Shown: positions 1 to 9,506 of the stretch, piece after piece
Layout: every line of letters starts with the position of its first letter
Numbering within the stretch: position 1 is the first letter of the stretch
NCBI RefSeq assembly: GCF_000250985.1
Contig: NW_013524647.1
Location: 334,983-398,982, forward strand
Reading direction: 5' to 3'
DNA: 64,000 bases
DNA from: Nematocida parisii ERTm1
Taxonomy: Eukaryota > Microsporidia
Notes under the pieces: generated by a model
What the model was told of the DNA's origin: nothing
The model's input: only the letters and a program-made list of their open reading frames with translations
The model's database searches: none
Program-made: the position numbers and the translations under genes

Positions 1-456
1 CCTTCTCTTCTTTTCATATTCAATCAAGTTGTATATTTATAATTACTGCCATATAATTAAGAAATAGAAGATGTATACGCGTATAATACAATAAAAAATT
101 ATATTCATAATAGTATACTGAGTATTTACTATATTTTAATAAGAGCAACTAATTATATTAGCATATAATACTTTATACACTTAGATTGTGTAATACTCTG
201 AAATATCACACATTAATCCATAATTATATCTATATTTATACTCATTCTCAATATATTCAATATAAATCATATACTATAATTACTTAATTGATATTCCTAT
301 AAAAATGCTAAAAATTAATTTATTTATCACTTTATATTTCTTAATTTTAATAATTTCGGATTATTTAACTATTATATAACCCGAATAACAATAAGAGCAT
401 AATTTAAACTATTTATTTATGAAAATATTTAAAAATACAGCAAACAAAAGGAAAGA
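1..456. other. AT-rich intergenic leader
   Basis: No convincing coding sequence is visible. The stretch is almost pure A/T apart from ATATAACCCGAA at 374-385, the reverse complement of TTCGGGTTATAT, a word that recurs in intergenic DNA across the window. It lies about 70 bases before the lipase start. Confidence 0.5.
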
Positions 457-2301
457 ATGAATATTGGATGTAAATTATTGTCTTGCTCTACTGAATCACT
501 TATTAAAAAAGATGATAGTATGTGGTGGTGGGAAGGGGCCCCGCTGTTTACTACTGGATATCTTATTAAAATATTATATAATGGAAAGAAAGTAAAGTAT
601 AATATAGAAGAAGCCACGTTTAATTTAACCTTTGAGTGCATTCAGGATGTGAAAATGGGAATATTAGAGATATTTATTATAGAAGAAGGATTCTTAAGAA
701 ACCAGTTAGTTGGTTATACATTTAAGAAAGTTGAAGATTTACTGGAGAAAAAGAAGAATTCTGTTCATTATTTAAAACTGTTTCCTACAAATGATCCAAT
801 AAGCAGTTGGATATATAGCAAACAGCCTCGTAGGTATGACTTCATTCCTAAGGATATGGAGATGTATCTTGCTCTATCTGTTGTAGAGATTAAAACTATA
901 AAAACATTAGAGAAAAAGAAGCCGTCCTTTTTATGGGCAGGGTTTTTAAAGAATGAAGCAATTGCTGGCCGTATATTTGACTTGCAAGAAGCATTTCAGT
1001 TTCTGTTCAGAGACATGCAAAACATTTCAGAGTTTGTTTATGGGATGAGAGAATTATTTTTGTATTATGGGAAGATGGATAAATTAGAATTTAAGTATGT
1101 GCCTAAATATAAAGGACTAGAAGAAAATCTAGGGGTATTTGACAAGATTAAAAGTGTTTTTAAAAAAAGAGATCCTGTTTTGCATAGGCTTAAATATTCA
1201 AAGCAGCTAAAGGAAGAGCTATTGCAGGTGGGCAATCCGTATAAATGGCATGTAGAGAAACAAGAATTTTATGACTTTCATTTGAATATGTACAGGTATG
1301 CGATATCACCATACGGGCATGCATTTCTTAATTTTCACTCACTAATTAATGTAATAGACAACAAGATTGTTGGATGTAAGTGCATTTACTGCAAAACCCC
1401 CAAAATAAATGCAGAGGAGAAGTTTTTCCACCTATTCTCTGGCATTCCATACACAGATATTGTACATGAGGCAAGTAAATACTTGGAACACGTGATATTC
1501 ATGGACAAAATAGAAGGAATTCTTTATATTACATTTAAGGGAACGCTCCATAGCAGAGAAGCACTGATAGATATTGATTATAAATATCATAAATACAAGA
1601 ACAATCTATTTCATAGGGGGATATTTAAAGAATCGGAGAAATTTATCAAAGAAAAAGAAAAGGCAATTGAAGAACTAATGAAGAAATATGAAATTAAAAA
1701 AATACGGCTAGTAGGGCAGTCCCTAGGCGGTGCTTTGGCCATGCTTGTATGGATGTTTATTCGAGAGAGTTCTTTGCTGTCAAAATATACTACATCTTGC
1801 ATTGCATATTCTCCCCCACCAATTATAAATAACCCAAAATGGTTTAAAACCCTTATAGGAAATAATCCAGAAAACAAAATAACTGTTTTGATATATGGAA
1901 ATGACATTGTACCGACCTTGTGCTTTGGGACCGTTTTTGAGCTGCGGCTTCTAGCCACACATTTTTATGCTATAAGCGTATCTAAACATAAGAACAAGGA
2001 AAAGTACATACATGCACTACTCCGCAAGTTGAAAAAGAAGGGAATGGAAAAGCTTTATATTCCAGGAGATATTTATAAAATAAGGCACACAACAGATACT
2101 CCCAGTACATTTTTAGTCAGGAAAACACATTGGTCTGAATATAATGCAATAAAATTATGGGCCAAAGCGTTTATCCACCATACACCAGGGGCAATGATAA
2201 ACTCTCTCCAAAAATCATTAAAGTACTTTTATGGAAGTGGAAACCTAGATAATTCAGAAAAGAATGGACTTGATAATGAGCATATACATATTAATAAATA
2301 A
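457..2301 (+). CDS. Class 3 lipase / diacylglycerol lipase-like protein
   Basis: The protein has 614 residues. The alpha/beta-hydrolase nucleophile elbow GQSLGGA lies at about residues 419-425, with Ser about 421. A likely catalytic Asp sits in YGNDIVP at about 480, the usual arrangement in fungal class 3 and Sn1-specific diacylglycerol lipases. The catalytic His is probably one of the His residues after 500, but I cannot fix it. The N-terminal 200 residues include a beta-rich stretch around GILEIFIIEEGF that could be a C2-like membrane-binding domain (inference). There is no clear signal peptide or transmembrane segment, so it probably acts on cytosol-facing membrane lipids. The start is the first ATG after an A-rich leader. 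Lipase family is confident; substrate is not. Confidence 0.85.
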   Translation: MNIGCKLLSCSTESLIKKDDSMWWWEGAPLFTTGYLIKILYNGKKVKYNIEEATFNLTFECIQDVKMGILEIFIIEEGFLRNQLVGYTFKKVEDLLEKKKNSVHYLKLFPTNDPISSWIYSKQPRRYDFIPKDMEMYLALSVVEIKTIKTLEKKKPSFLWAGFLKNEAIAGRIFDLQEAFQFLFRDMQNISEFVYGMRELFLYYGKMDKLEFKYVPKYKGLEENLGVFDKIKSVFKKRDPVLHRLKYSKQLKEELLQVGNPYKWHVEKQEFYDFHLNMYRYAISPYGHAFLNFHSLINVIDNKIVGCKCIYCKTPKINAEEKFFHLFSGIPYTDIVHEASKYLEHVIFMDKIEGILYITFKGTLHSREALIDIDYKYHKYKNNLFHRGIFKESEKFIKEKEKAIEELMKKYEIKKIRLVGQSLGGALAMLVWMFIRESSLLSKYTTSCIAYSPPPIINNPKWFKTLIGNNPENKITVLIYGNDIVPTLCFGTVFELRLLATHFYAISVSKHKNKEKYIHALLRKLKKKGMEKLYIPGDIYKIRHTTDTPSTFLVRKTHWSEYNAIKLWAKAFIHHTPGAMINSLQKSLKYFYGSGNLDNSEKNGLDNEHIHINK

Positions 2302-2595
2302 ATATAGTGTATACTATAATTAATACTCATTATCAATGCGTTATTTAAAATCATAAGGCATTGGGGGGCATGTCTTTATATTTGCATTGAGCAGCTTGTC
2401 TATGCATGAAGTTGGATTTATTAAGGAGTTTGCATGTGTACTATATATCATACAAACATGTAATTGATTTGTTTTTTGTGGTTTCTTCATATTTGAAGTG
2501 TATACGATTCGTAGTTTTTGTATTTTATAAAGCGCCGTAGAGATTGGTTTATGATGTAATTCACGATGAAAAGTTCTGATATAATGCAATATTTA

Positions 2596-5511
2596 TTACA
2601 CAACAGGTTCACTATCAATTGCAGTAAGTTCTTGATATGGGGCCTGCTTTCTTCTTAAAAGGCACGCAGTTCTTTCAACAAGCAAACCGCACATGGTCAT
2701 ATACATAGCGCACATATAGAGCGCAGGTGATGCAAATACTTCAAACCCAATATCCACACCAACTATTATGATAAAGAATACTGCAGAGACAAACAGCGCC
2801 AAAAAGGAGTAAATCACAAAAGACTCTGCAGAGAATATGAAGTATATAACTGTGGATATGAACAGGCATAATGAAAAGAAGCAGCTTACCACAGAATGGC
2901 TGCCCAGTTCACCGCCAGCGCCCATTACGTCAATTGATCCAAATAAGCTGTACACTACAATAAATGAGGCTACTCCGTATAGTACCCCTCGTAAGAACGA
3001 GTCCATAATTGACTTATTTAAACACTCTCTTCTGAATAGCCCCATTTCAACCGAGAGCGGTGAAGTTAGCATTGCATTAAAGAATAGAAGGAAAAGAGAA
3101 GACGGCGCCATAGACCCAGAGGCCCCAACTATTCCCCCATAAATGCACTGGCACACAGCTACGCATACGCTTTTGAATATAAAGAACAAAAACACATTTC
3201 TTAGACGGTTTAAAGCCACTGGGCCATGGTATAGAACTAGCCTTCTAAGTGCACTGAACGATGGGATTGATAGGTCTGCAGAAAGAGATGGCCGATTTGA
3301 CTCAACCCCGCATACACACACTCCAATATCTGCCTCTTCAATCATTCCAATATCATTTTCACCATCTCCAACACTTAGCACAATATTCCCTGCTACTCTT
3401 AGCATATGCGCAATTTTCTTCTTTTCCTCAGGAGAGCATCTAAAAATTATTAAGGATTCTTCTTTGAGTGTTTCTGAATCATTTCCTGTAAGACTGCATA
3501 TTTCTTTGCCTGAAATTGCTTTGCTACTACGAGGCATACCCGATAATAGACCACATGACACAGCGCTTTCTTTTCTGTCTCCTGTCACCATCCAAAGATT
3601 AATTCCTTTGTTTCTAATTGATTTAACTGTTTGTTCCACCTCTGGCTGCAGTGCATCTTCAAGGTATAGTGTTCCTGTATATTTTGAAAGCTTTTCGCAC
3701 TCTAGAATAAAGTCTATTGGAAGTGAAATTGGTTCACTGCCGCTACACTCCATATTCTCTGCCATATCACTCTCATTCTGCTCGCTGTTTCTTTCAAATA
3801 GTTCTATAACTCTGTCTATGCTCTCTGGCAAATTATCATCTGGGTCTTCCCTATTTGGGTTTTCTTTGCAATGCACTGCAGTTCTTTTTATGTCTTCTAT
3901 ACTAAGCTCAGCGCCTGCCATGGCCAAAGTTCGATACTCTCCTCCTATTTTTACTGCAGAGTCATTAGGCACTACCTCATCTGAGCCTTTGGTTAAAAGG
4001 AATATCTTGCCATCCACCAGTACAATAACAGACATTCTTGCTATTGCTGGAGAGAATGGGAGTACCCCCAATATTTTAGCACACACTTTCCTGCCATTAA
4101 GAGACATAATCATTCTGTCATTTTGGTTGCTGAGTAACTCCATCTGCGTGCTCTTGAAATACTGCAGTGCACATACTTCTTCCTGGGATGTACCTATATA
4201 CTCTCCATTTACTATACATACAGAGTGGCAGAGAAGCATTGTCAGAATACTTACCATGCACATGTTATGATGCAATGGATCTGCATTCTCTTCTATTAGC
4301 ATCGGAGTGTCAGATCCCGGCAGCTGGACCCCCTTTAACTTCATTTTATTTAAGGTAAGTGTTCCTGTTTTATCAGACAGTATATGAGAAACTAGCCCAA
4401 TGTCTTCTAATACACCGTGTGTGTTACAAGTAGTCTTTTTTTCATTGTAGTTCATGCTCCTGTCGCTTTGTATAAATATAGAGTATGATATTCTAAGCCC
4501 ATCTAGTGTGACAAACAGAGAGAGCGGTATTAAACTACTGAATATAAGAATGTTAGAGGTAAGTGTTCTCATACCATCTCCCATAATAGAGATAGTCACC
4601 TCTCCGAGTAGCCACTCTCCGTGTATCATAAACCAGCATGCACTTATAACTGATATAAATAGCAGAATGATATATGCAACTATTATGTATATGCTTAGCC
4701 TAGAGATCATATTAATAAAAATAGATCCTTTAATACGAGAAGGTGTAGAGTTCTTTTTTTTGGCTCCCAGAGATAGTCCAACCGTTGTAATGTCTGTGTA
4801 TATAGAAGCGCCCATAGGAATAAAATTCTTTTTTGTAATAGGAATAGTAACTGCGCTTTCCTCTGTATCTGTGTGTGCATCTGTGCTGGGCAGCCTAACT
4901 GTCAGATCTCCAGAAAGAGTCTCTGGATCATACTCAGCCCTAATTATATCGAGTGCTAGAACTTCATCCTGCGCCAATATCTCCGTGTTTACTAGTTTAA
5001 TTGGCGCCTGCTTTAGTTTTAGGGCACTCTCCCCATCTATTGCACTAGTCTCAATGTATATCTGCAATGTTTGGCCTCTGTTCTCATCTGAAGTCTCTGT
5101 ATACGCAGCCAAAATTAGCACATCCACAGGAATAGGTTCATTCTTGGCAATAATCAGCTTTTCCCCCACATTTATGTCTTCTCTGAATATTTTTACGTAT
5201 TTGCCGTGTCTTATGGCTCCTGTCTCCTTTTTATTGATATTCCTATCTAATTTATATTTTTTAATTTCATTTATTCCTGTCTTTAAAATGCTCGTGCAAA
5301 TGTAAAATATAATACACAATATATAAGAAGTCTTTGAAAAGGGAGTTAAATTTGGCACCATCACGATACAACAAAGAATAACAAAAAACAGATTGAATGT
5401 TTTTGTCATTTCCTTCGCAAGCCTTGCAGGAAGAAACGTAAAAAGCGTGTATGACGTGGTCGAAATCGCATTTGTTTTATGGCAGAAGTGCTTTGGAGTT
5501 TGCACTTGCAT
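2596..5511 (-). CDS. P4-type ATPase, phospholipid flippase
   Basis: The protein has 971 residues. The reading frame is open further upstream into the tRNA-Trp gene, so I place the start at the ATG at 5511, just before the conserved N-terminal P4 pattern (ISTTSYTLFTFLP). Visible landmarks: DGES in the actuator domain (most P-type ATPases have TGES, P4 enzymes usually DGET); PLSL in TM4, the P4 replacement for the ion-binding PEGL-type motif; phosphorylation site DKTGTLT at about 379; MVTGD; and GDGENDIGMI at about 722 (hinge). Six hydrophobic segments follow. The family moves aminophospholipids to the cytosolic leaflet. It is shorter than yeast or animal flippases (usually more than 1,100 residues), consistent with microsporidian reduction. 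P4 assignment is firm; a Drs2 or Dnf class is not. Confidence 0.93.
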   Translation of the reverse strand: MQVQTPKHFCHKTNAISTTSYTLFTFLPARLAKEMTKTFNLFFVILCCIVMVPNLTPFSKTSYILCIIFYICTSILKTGINEIKKYKLDRNINKKETGAIRHGKYVKIFREDINVGEKLIIAKNEPIPVDVLILAAYTETSDENRGQTLQIYIETSAIDGESALKLKQAPIKLVNTEILAQDEVLALDIIRAEYDPETLSGDLTVRLPSTDAHTDTEESAVTIPITKKNFIPMGASIYTDITTVGLSLGAKKKNSTPSRIKGSIFINMISRLSIYIIVAYIILLFISVISACWFMIHGEWLLGEVTISIMGDGMRTLTSNILIFSSLIPLSLFVTLDGLRISYSIFIQSDRSMNYNEKKTTCNTHGVLEDIGLVSHILSDKTGTLTLNKMKLKGVQLPGSDTPMLIEENADPLHHNMCMVSILTMLLCHSVCIVNGEYIGTSQEEVCALQYFKSTQMELLSNQNDRMIMSLNGRKVCAKILGVLPFSPAIARMSVIVLVDGKIFLLTKGSDEVVPNDSAVKIGGEYRTLAMAGAELSIEDIKRTAVHCKENPNREDPDDNLPESIDRVIELFERNSEQNESDMAENMECSGSEPISLPIDFILECEKLSKYTGTLYLEDALQPEVEQTVKSIRNKGINLWMVTGDRKESAVSCGLLSGMPRSSKAISGKEICSLTGNDSETLKEESLIIFRCSPEEKKKIAHMLRVAGNIVLSVGDGENDIGMIEEADIGVCVCGVESNRPSLSADLSIPSFSALRRLVLYHGPVALNRLRNVFLFFIFKSVCVAVCQCIYGGIVGASGSMAPSSLFLLFFNAMLTSPLSVEMGLFRRECLNKSIMDSFLRGVLYGVASFIVVYSLFGSIDVMGAGGELGSHSVVSCFFSLCLFISTVIYFIFSAESFVIYSFLALFVSAVFFIIIVGVDIGFEVFASPALYMCAMYMTMCGLLVERTACLLRRKQAPYQELTAIDSEPVV

Positions 5512-5533
5512 ATAATTAAAAAATAAAAATGCG

Positions 5534-5539
5534 AAAAAA
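5534..5539 (-). terminator. Pol III terminator of tRNA-Trp
   Basis: A run of six T on the minus strand (A6 on the plus strand) directly follows the tRNA-Trp 3' end. It lies only about 22 bases before the P4-ATPase ATG. Confidence 0.7.
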
Positions 5540-5541
5540 TA

Positions 5542-5613
5542 TGACCCAGGAGAGACTCGAACTCCCAACCATTCGATCTGGAGTCGAAAGCGCTACCTTT
5601 GCGCCACCGGGCC
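5542..5613 (-). tRNA. tRNA-Trp (CCA)
   Basis: A full cloverleaf folds on the minus strand. The acceptor is GGCCCGG with CTGGGTC (two G-U pairs) and the D stem is GCGC/GCGC. The anticodon stem TTCGA/TCGAA is perfect, with loop CTCCAGA giving anticodon CCA. The T arm is GGGAG-TTCGAGT-CTCTC, and the discriminator is A. No intron is present. It lies 30 bases upstream of the flippase start on the same strand. Confidence 0.95.
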
Positions 5614-6020
5614 CCACACAAATTTATCCAAAAAAGTGATTCAACATATACATTGTCTATAGAGAACATAGAAATAAGCCAAAATATCATATTTGCTGGA
5701 GTTCTTTATTATATACTGAGAAATACCTAGAGCCAATTAAAATAATAAAGCAGGCTGAGTTATTCTATTTAAGGGCATGTAAATCTACAGAATATTTATA
5801 TTATATACAGAAATAATCCCAAATTCAAAATAATTTATATAATAATATGGAGTAGTTTATATAATAAATATACCCTTGGATTTATCAGATATATAAATAG
5901 AATGTAATTAGTTATTTTATATAATATAGCCTCAAATATATTTTAGTTAAATCCAATCAGGTCCTCTGTATTTATATACTTTCTGTTGTATAAACACTAA
6001 AAAAAGCAAAAAATATAATT
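5614..6020. other. AT-rich intergenic region
   Basis: No supportable gene. A minus-strand frame crosses 5690-5400, but it overlaps the tRNA and has no coding character. Confidence 0.4.
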
Positions 6021-6185
6021 ATGAAAGAAACAACAGGAGGCAGCTCAAATACAATAGAAGGAATGTTAAGTGAGTTTGATTTAGGATTTTTATATTCTAA
6101 GAGTAAAGTGGCTGATGAGCTAATTAAAAGCATTCCCACTGTAATAGAGTACAACAAGCATATAGAGCACTTAAGAAGAAACTAG
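6021..6185 (+). CDS. Small hypothetical protein, 54 residues
   Basis: An ATG-started frame encodes 54 residues beginning MKETTGGSSNTIEGMLSEFD and ending HIEHLRRN. It is soluble, mixed-charge and probably helical, with an ordinary amino-acid composition and no homopolymer bias. That makes it more coding-like than the random frames nearby. No family recognised; small subunits of helical complexes have this general look, but I make no assignment. Confidence 0.4.
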   Translation: MKETTGGSSNTIEGMLSEFDLGFLYSKSKVADELIKSIPTVIEYNKHIEHLRRN

Positions 6186-6334
6186 TTTATATTTATTTAT
6201 AAATATTATTAGAGTCTTATTATTTTATATAATGGAATGTATTATGTATTTGGAGTGTTTCGGGTTGGACGGAATAAAGTGTCTGTGCACACATTAATTC
6301 TGTATTTATTAATATTACTCCATTGAATACTTCT

Positions 6335-6616
6335 TTACTTCTTTTTACTTTGTTTGTTTCTACTTTCATTTACAGTGATAAATACTATTCCATTGGTTTC
6401 TTCACTGCACACTACACACTTAGTTGACTGAGTAATAAATCCTCTTGCGCATGTATAGCAGAAGAAGTGTTTGCATACTGTTACGCACTGTGCAGAATCA
6501 TTGCATAAAGTGCATGTTTCTTCTTCTATTATAACATTTTCAGTCTGTTCGTGTGCAGCCTGTGTGTCTTCTAAGCATTCCTCTGTGGCTTGGCTCCTCT
6601 CATCTGTATTATTCAT
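6335..6616 (-). CDS. Small RING-finger protein, putative E3 ligase
   Basis: The protein has 93 residues. Residues about 35-75 carry a C3HC4 RING: CTLC, then CKHFFCYTC (Cys, His and two Cys), then CVVC, with the two zinc sites interleaved as in RING domains. The N-terminus is acidic and Gln/Glu-rich; the C-terminus is short and Lys-rich. RING proteins of this size usually recruit a ubiquitin E2, and the window also encodes proteasome subunits. No transmembrane segment. The domain is clear; the target is unknown. Confidence 0.8.
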   Translation of the reverse strand: MNNTDERSQATEECLEDTQAAHEQTENVIIEEETCTLCNDSAQCVTVCKHFFCYTCARGFITQSTKCVVCSEETNGIVFITVNESRNKQSKKK

Positions 6617-6653
6617 GGGAATAAAAATATGCTTGGAATATTATTCAGTGTAG

Positions 6654-6726
6654 GTCCTGGTGGCGCAATTGGCAGCGCATCTGACTTCTAATCAGGAGGT
6701 TCTGGGTTCGAGTCCCTGTCAGGACG
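6654..6726 (+). tRNA. tRNA-Arg (TCT)
   Basis: A complete cloverleaf: acceptor GTCCTGG with TCAGGAC, D stem GCGC/GCGC, anticodon stem TCTGA/TCAGG with loop CTTCTAA (anticodon TCT), T arm CTGGG-TTCGAGT-CCCTG, discriminator G. No intron. It decodes AGA, which is frequent in these genes. Confidence 0.95.
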
Positions 6727-6733
6727 TTTTTTT
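6727..6733 (+). terminator. Pol III terminator of tRNA-Arg
   Basis: Seven consecutive T immediately after the discriminator base, a canonical Pol III stop signal. Confidence 0.85.
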
Positions 6734-7230
6734 GCGTCTCTGAATACGCGTATGTGCATGGTATGTTTTCCTATGGTTTCTTCTTTTGCTTATAGTACTA
6801 ATGATGGCAGTGCATAAAATATAAAATACTACTATACGCATGGATTTTATCTTGAATATGTTATCCCGAAACTTACAGATATTTTTGTCTACTGCTTATT
6901 ATGTTGGAATATTCCAGGGTACTTAGTGATTATTTCAGGTGGTTCAGGTTTCAGGGCACTTGGCGCCTCTATGATTGTTTATTTTATAATTTACTTGAGA
7001 ATATTTTGTATTTACATTTCTGACAATATTTTTATTTTATCTTATTTAAATTCTTCAATATAATATTTAATGTGTACATGATCTTCATTAAAAATAGACA
7101 GACACACTCATAATTACTAGAGAAATTTATAATTTTGTAAGAGAATATTCTAATTACACTACATTATTGTACCAGTTAGAACTGCATGAATATAACTGGA
7201 TATAGATAATTTGACACACTGTTTTACACA

Positions 7231-7242
7231 TTCGGGTTATAT
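7231..7242 (+). promoter_or_regulatory. TTCGGGTTATAT word upstream of a start
   Basis: A full copy of the recurring intergenic word, 22 bases before the ATG at 7265. Other copies or near-copies lie at 374-385 (reverse), 8094-8103, 27075-27086, 33380-33389, 55677-55686, 56390-56410 (reverse, doubled) and 62811-62826 (reverse). Function is unproven, since some copies lie between convergent genes. Confidence 0.3.
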
Positions 7243-7264
7243 TTGGTTTTATTTGTGGGTGGTA

Positions 7265-7981
7265 ATGCGTAACTTAGACACTTTTCTTCTTTTAACAGCG
7301 GGGGCACTTACAATTTTATGCTTGGCAGTTGCATATTCTGCTTGCATTGAAGAAAAAATGGATAAAGACAGTTTTATTTTCTTTGTTCTTAACAAAACAT
7401 GTACGTTTTTACTCTTCTCAAAGGGCATTCTTATTGAAAAAACGATTTATCAGAAGTATTCCATATATTTGACAATATACACCATGATAGCCTGCATATA
7501 TCTGAGTCACATGGAAAAGCTGTCTGTCTCTCCAATTTCAATCATAATAGCCGTTGATGGAACAAGCCTTTTGTTTATACTGCTTGGTATACATAACATC
7601 CATAAAGAAAGACAGCTAAAAAGCGCACTACTATCGGGCGAGCTAGAGATTCTACACTACACATTAGGTAAAACAAATGAAATATTGCTTTTTATTTCGC
7701 AGTTTGCATGCTTGGTATATATTATGTCCACAAATTATGTTTTGTCTAAAATAGTAGTTGTTCTTTTCTTGCTACATACATTCTATAAAGAAAACAAATA
7801 TCTGCCGTATACAACAGGAACAGTTGTTGCGCTAACATTCAAAGACATTGTTTTATGCGCTTCTATAAGTAATATTACTCTTTTTATTTCCTCTGCTATT
7901 ACACTAGGCTTTCTTATAATTAACAACTATCTAGCTTGGAATATAAAGAGAGTTTCTGTTAAAAGAACTTCTATTGAATAA
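7265..7981 (+). CDS. Polytopic membrane protein, unknown
   Basis: The protein has 238 residues from the ATG at 7265. The frame is open further upstream, but only with a TTG start. About six to seven hydrophobic segments occupy nearly the whole length, starting with TFLLLTAGALTILCLAVAYS. A short charged loop near the middle (HNIHKERQLK) is likely cytosolic, and the tail NIKRVSVKRTSIE is basic and probably cytosolic. No transporter signature recognised. It is preceded by a TTCGGGTTATAT word. Size and topology would suit an ER or plasma-membrane transporter, but this is only a description. Confidence 0.6.
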   Translation: MRNLDTFLLLTAGALTILCLAVAYSACIEEKMDKDSFIFFVLNKTCTFLLFSKGILIEKTIYQKYSIYLTIYTMIACIYLSHMEKLSVSPISIIIAVDGTSLLFILLGIHNIHKERQLKSALLSGELEILHYTLGKTNEILLFISQFACLVYIMSTNYVLSKIVVVLFLLHTFYKENKYLPYTTGTVVALTFKDIVLCASISNITLFISSAITLGFLIINNYLAWNIKRVSVKRTSIE

Positions 7982-8304
7982 TTTACCGATCTAGAAGGCG
8001 CCTAAATATTTTATATCCATTTAAATTGTAAATTAAACTATTCTATATACTTATCTAATATTTATCTTTAGAATAATCAGTAAAATCTTCATTTTCGGGT
8101 TATTTCCAATATGGCTTTTTTAAATAATAAGCAAAAATATTTTTAGCGGCTATTGCTTCTATTGTATAAATTTCATATTTTCTTTGCCACACTTTCGAAT
8201 TATTACTAGTGTATGCACTCATTAACTACTGCACTCGGTATCTGTGTATAAGTAGATAGGAGCATATTATACCATACAGGTGTGCTTATAGGGCTGCTAC
8301 TTGA

Positions 8305-9144
8305 TTATTCAAATGCATATACCTTATAAATACAAGTATACTCTTTTTTGCCATGATTAGACTTTATTCTAAACACTATTCCTGTACATTTTGTTGGAGG
8401 GATTAAAAACTGCTGAAATGCGTCGCCCGGCACTTCGTATTCAAATTCTCCCATACACACGTGGTTATTATTCACAATGCAATCAACAAAGAAAGACTTC
8501 ATTGCAGAAGATTTGTTGTCATATGAAGGATGAATGATGCCGATCTTTCGAATTACTTTTTCATTTTTAAATGCAATTGCCAACTTTCCTTCAGACCCTT
8601 TAAAAGAGTAGCAGTGATATTTTGTGCAGACTCGGTCTATTGCCACCTCAGCCCCCAGGCCCTTCACTGAATTAAGCCATCCCTTCTTAACAAACGAGTC
8701 TGTTGTTAAGTCGTGTATGATTCTTGCGCCTTCTAAATAATCTGCAACATCTATCTCTCTGTGCTTGCTGTGCAGAAGGCTTTCCAGCTGATTTATCTTT
8801 TCTGTAAGAATATGATTTGCCTGTGCCATTGTTTTTATGTTTGTCTCACACTTATGATTCACGCAGTGGAAGAGATATCCAATAATAATACACATAATAG
8901 CTGACCAATAGAATGTTGCATATTTCAATAAATGAGGAGTCTTTTGCTTCTTTGCTGCTACTTCATCTTCCTCCTCTGTGCTAAGTGCATCTGATGCAGT
9001 GGTTTCATCTGAATCTTCCTCTTTATTCGTATTTATGGAATTTGTACTGCCTGCTGCTGCTGAGTTATCTACAGGCTGTGCTGTCTCTTTAATTCTGAAT
9101 ATTTCTTCCTTCTTCTGGATTCTTATAGGCCTTCTGTTTTCCAT
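8305..9144 (-). CDS. SUN-domain nuclear-envelope protein (Sad1-like)
   Basis: The protein has 279 residues. An acidic Ser/Thr-rich nucleoplasmic N-terminus (1-70) is followed by one membrane span (about 75-93), a short coiled coil (100-125) and a C-terminal SUN domain (about 130-279). SUN hallmarks include YSFKGSEGKLAIAF, GIIHPSYDNKSSAMKSF, a strand with Q-FLIPP, and the near-invariant SNHGKKEYTCIYKVYAFE. SUN proteins project their C-terminus into the perinuclear space and pair with KASH partners to link chromatin or spindle poles to the cytoskeleton. The trimerising coiled coil is very short, as expected for a reduced fungus-like genome. The ATG is 5 bp from the ATG of the divergent next gene. 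Confidence 0.92.
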   Translation of the reverse strand: MENRRPIRIQKKEEIFRIKETAQPVDNSAAAGSTNSINTNKEEDSDETTASDALSTEEEDEVAAKKQKTPHLLKYATFYWSAIMCIIIGYLFHCVNHKCETNIKTMAQANHILTEKINQLESLLHSKHREIDVADYLEGARIIHDLTTDSFVKKGWLNSVKGLGAEVAIDRVCTKYHCYSFKGSEGKLAIAFKNEKVIRKIGIIHPSYDNKSSAMKSFFVDCIVNNNHVCMGEFEYEVPGDAFQQFLIPPTKCTGIVFRIKSNHGKKEYTCIYKVYAFE

Positions 9145-9149
9145 GAAAA

Positions 9150-9506
9150 ATGAAAAAGAGAGAAGCTAAGAGAAAAATAGACTTGACGTCAAATATTCCC
9201 AGAATCGCCCAAGACAAGATATCCTTTCTTATTGAGAATATTTCAGACTATTCCGTTGATTATAATGAACTAATGGAAGAGTATGAGAACAAGGACACTT
9301 CCACAGAATATCTGTTTATGCTGCCAGAACACAATGACCCTGCGGTCTATCAGCTAATTCCTCTATTCTGTATCCACTTTGGAATAAACCTGTACCAAAT
9401 AGATGAAAAGCTTAGGATAAAAAGCACTGCTCCTTTCTTTATCAGAGTCAAAAAAGGCGATAAAATGGTTGAAAAAGTTTCTGCAGCAGTTCAACTAGAA
9501 AAATAG
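9150..9506 (+). CDS. Hypothetical basic/acidic protein, 118 residues
   Basis: The protein has 118 residues. A Lys/Arg-rich start (MKKREAKRKID) is followed by an acidic segment (ELMEEYENKDTSTEY) and a compact C-terminal part resembling a small alpha/beta nucleic-acid-binding fold; an R3H-like domain came to mind, but the Arg-x3-His signature is not clear. No membrane span. Only GAAAA separates its ATG from that of the SUN gene, so the two starts must share or overlap promoters within each other's coding sequence. No function assigned. Confidence 0.65.
   Translation: MKKREAKRKIDLTSNIPRIAQDKISFLIENISDYSVDYNELMEEYENKDTSTEYLFMLPEHNDPAVYQLIPLFCIHFGINLYQIDEKLRIKSTAPFFIRVKKGDKMVEKVSAAVQLEK

Noticed and set aside
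2341-2589. 82-residue minus-strand frame after the flippase
   Set aside because: TTG start; from its first ATG only 49 residues remain with no recognisable feature.
3143-4270. 375-residue plus-strand frame
   Set aside because: Antisense to the P4-ATPase; Ser/Leu-rich shadow translation with no motif.
5512-5568. N-terminal extension of the flippase frame
   Set aside because: It runs into the tRNA-Trp gene; the ATG at 5511 precedes the conserved P4 start.
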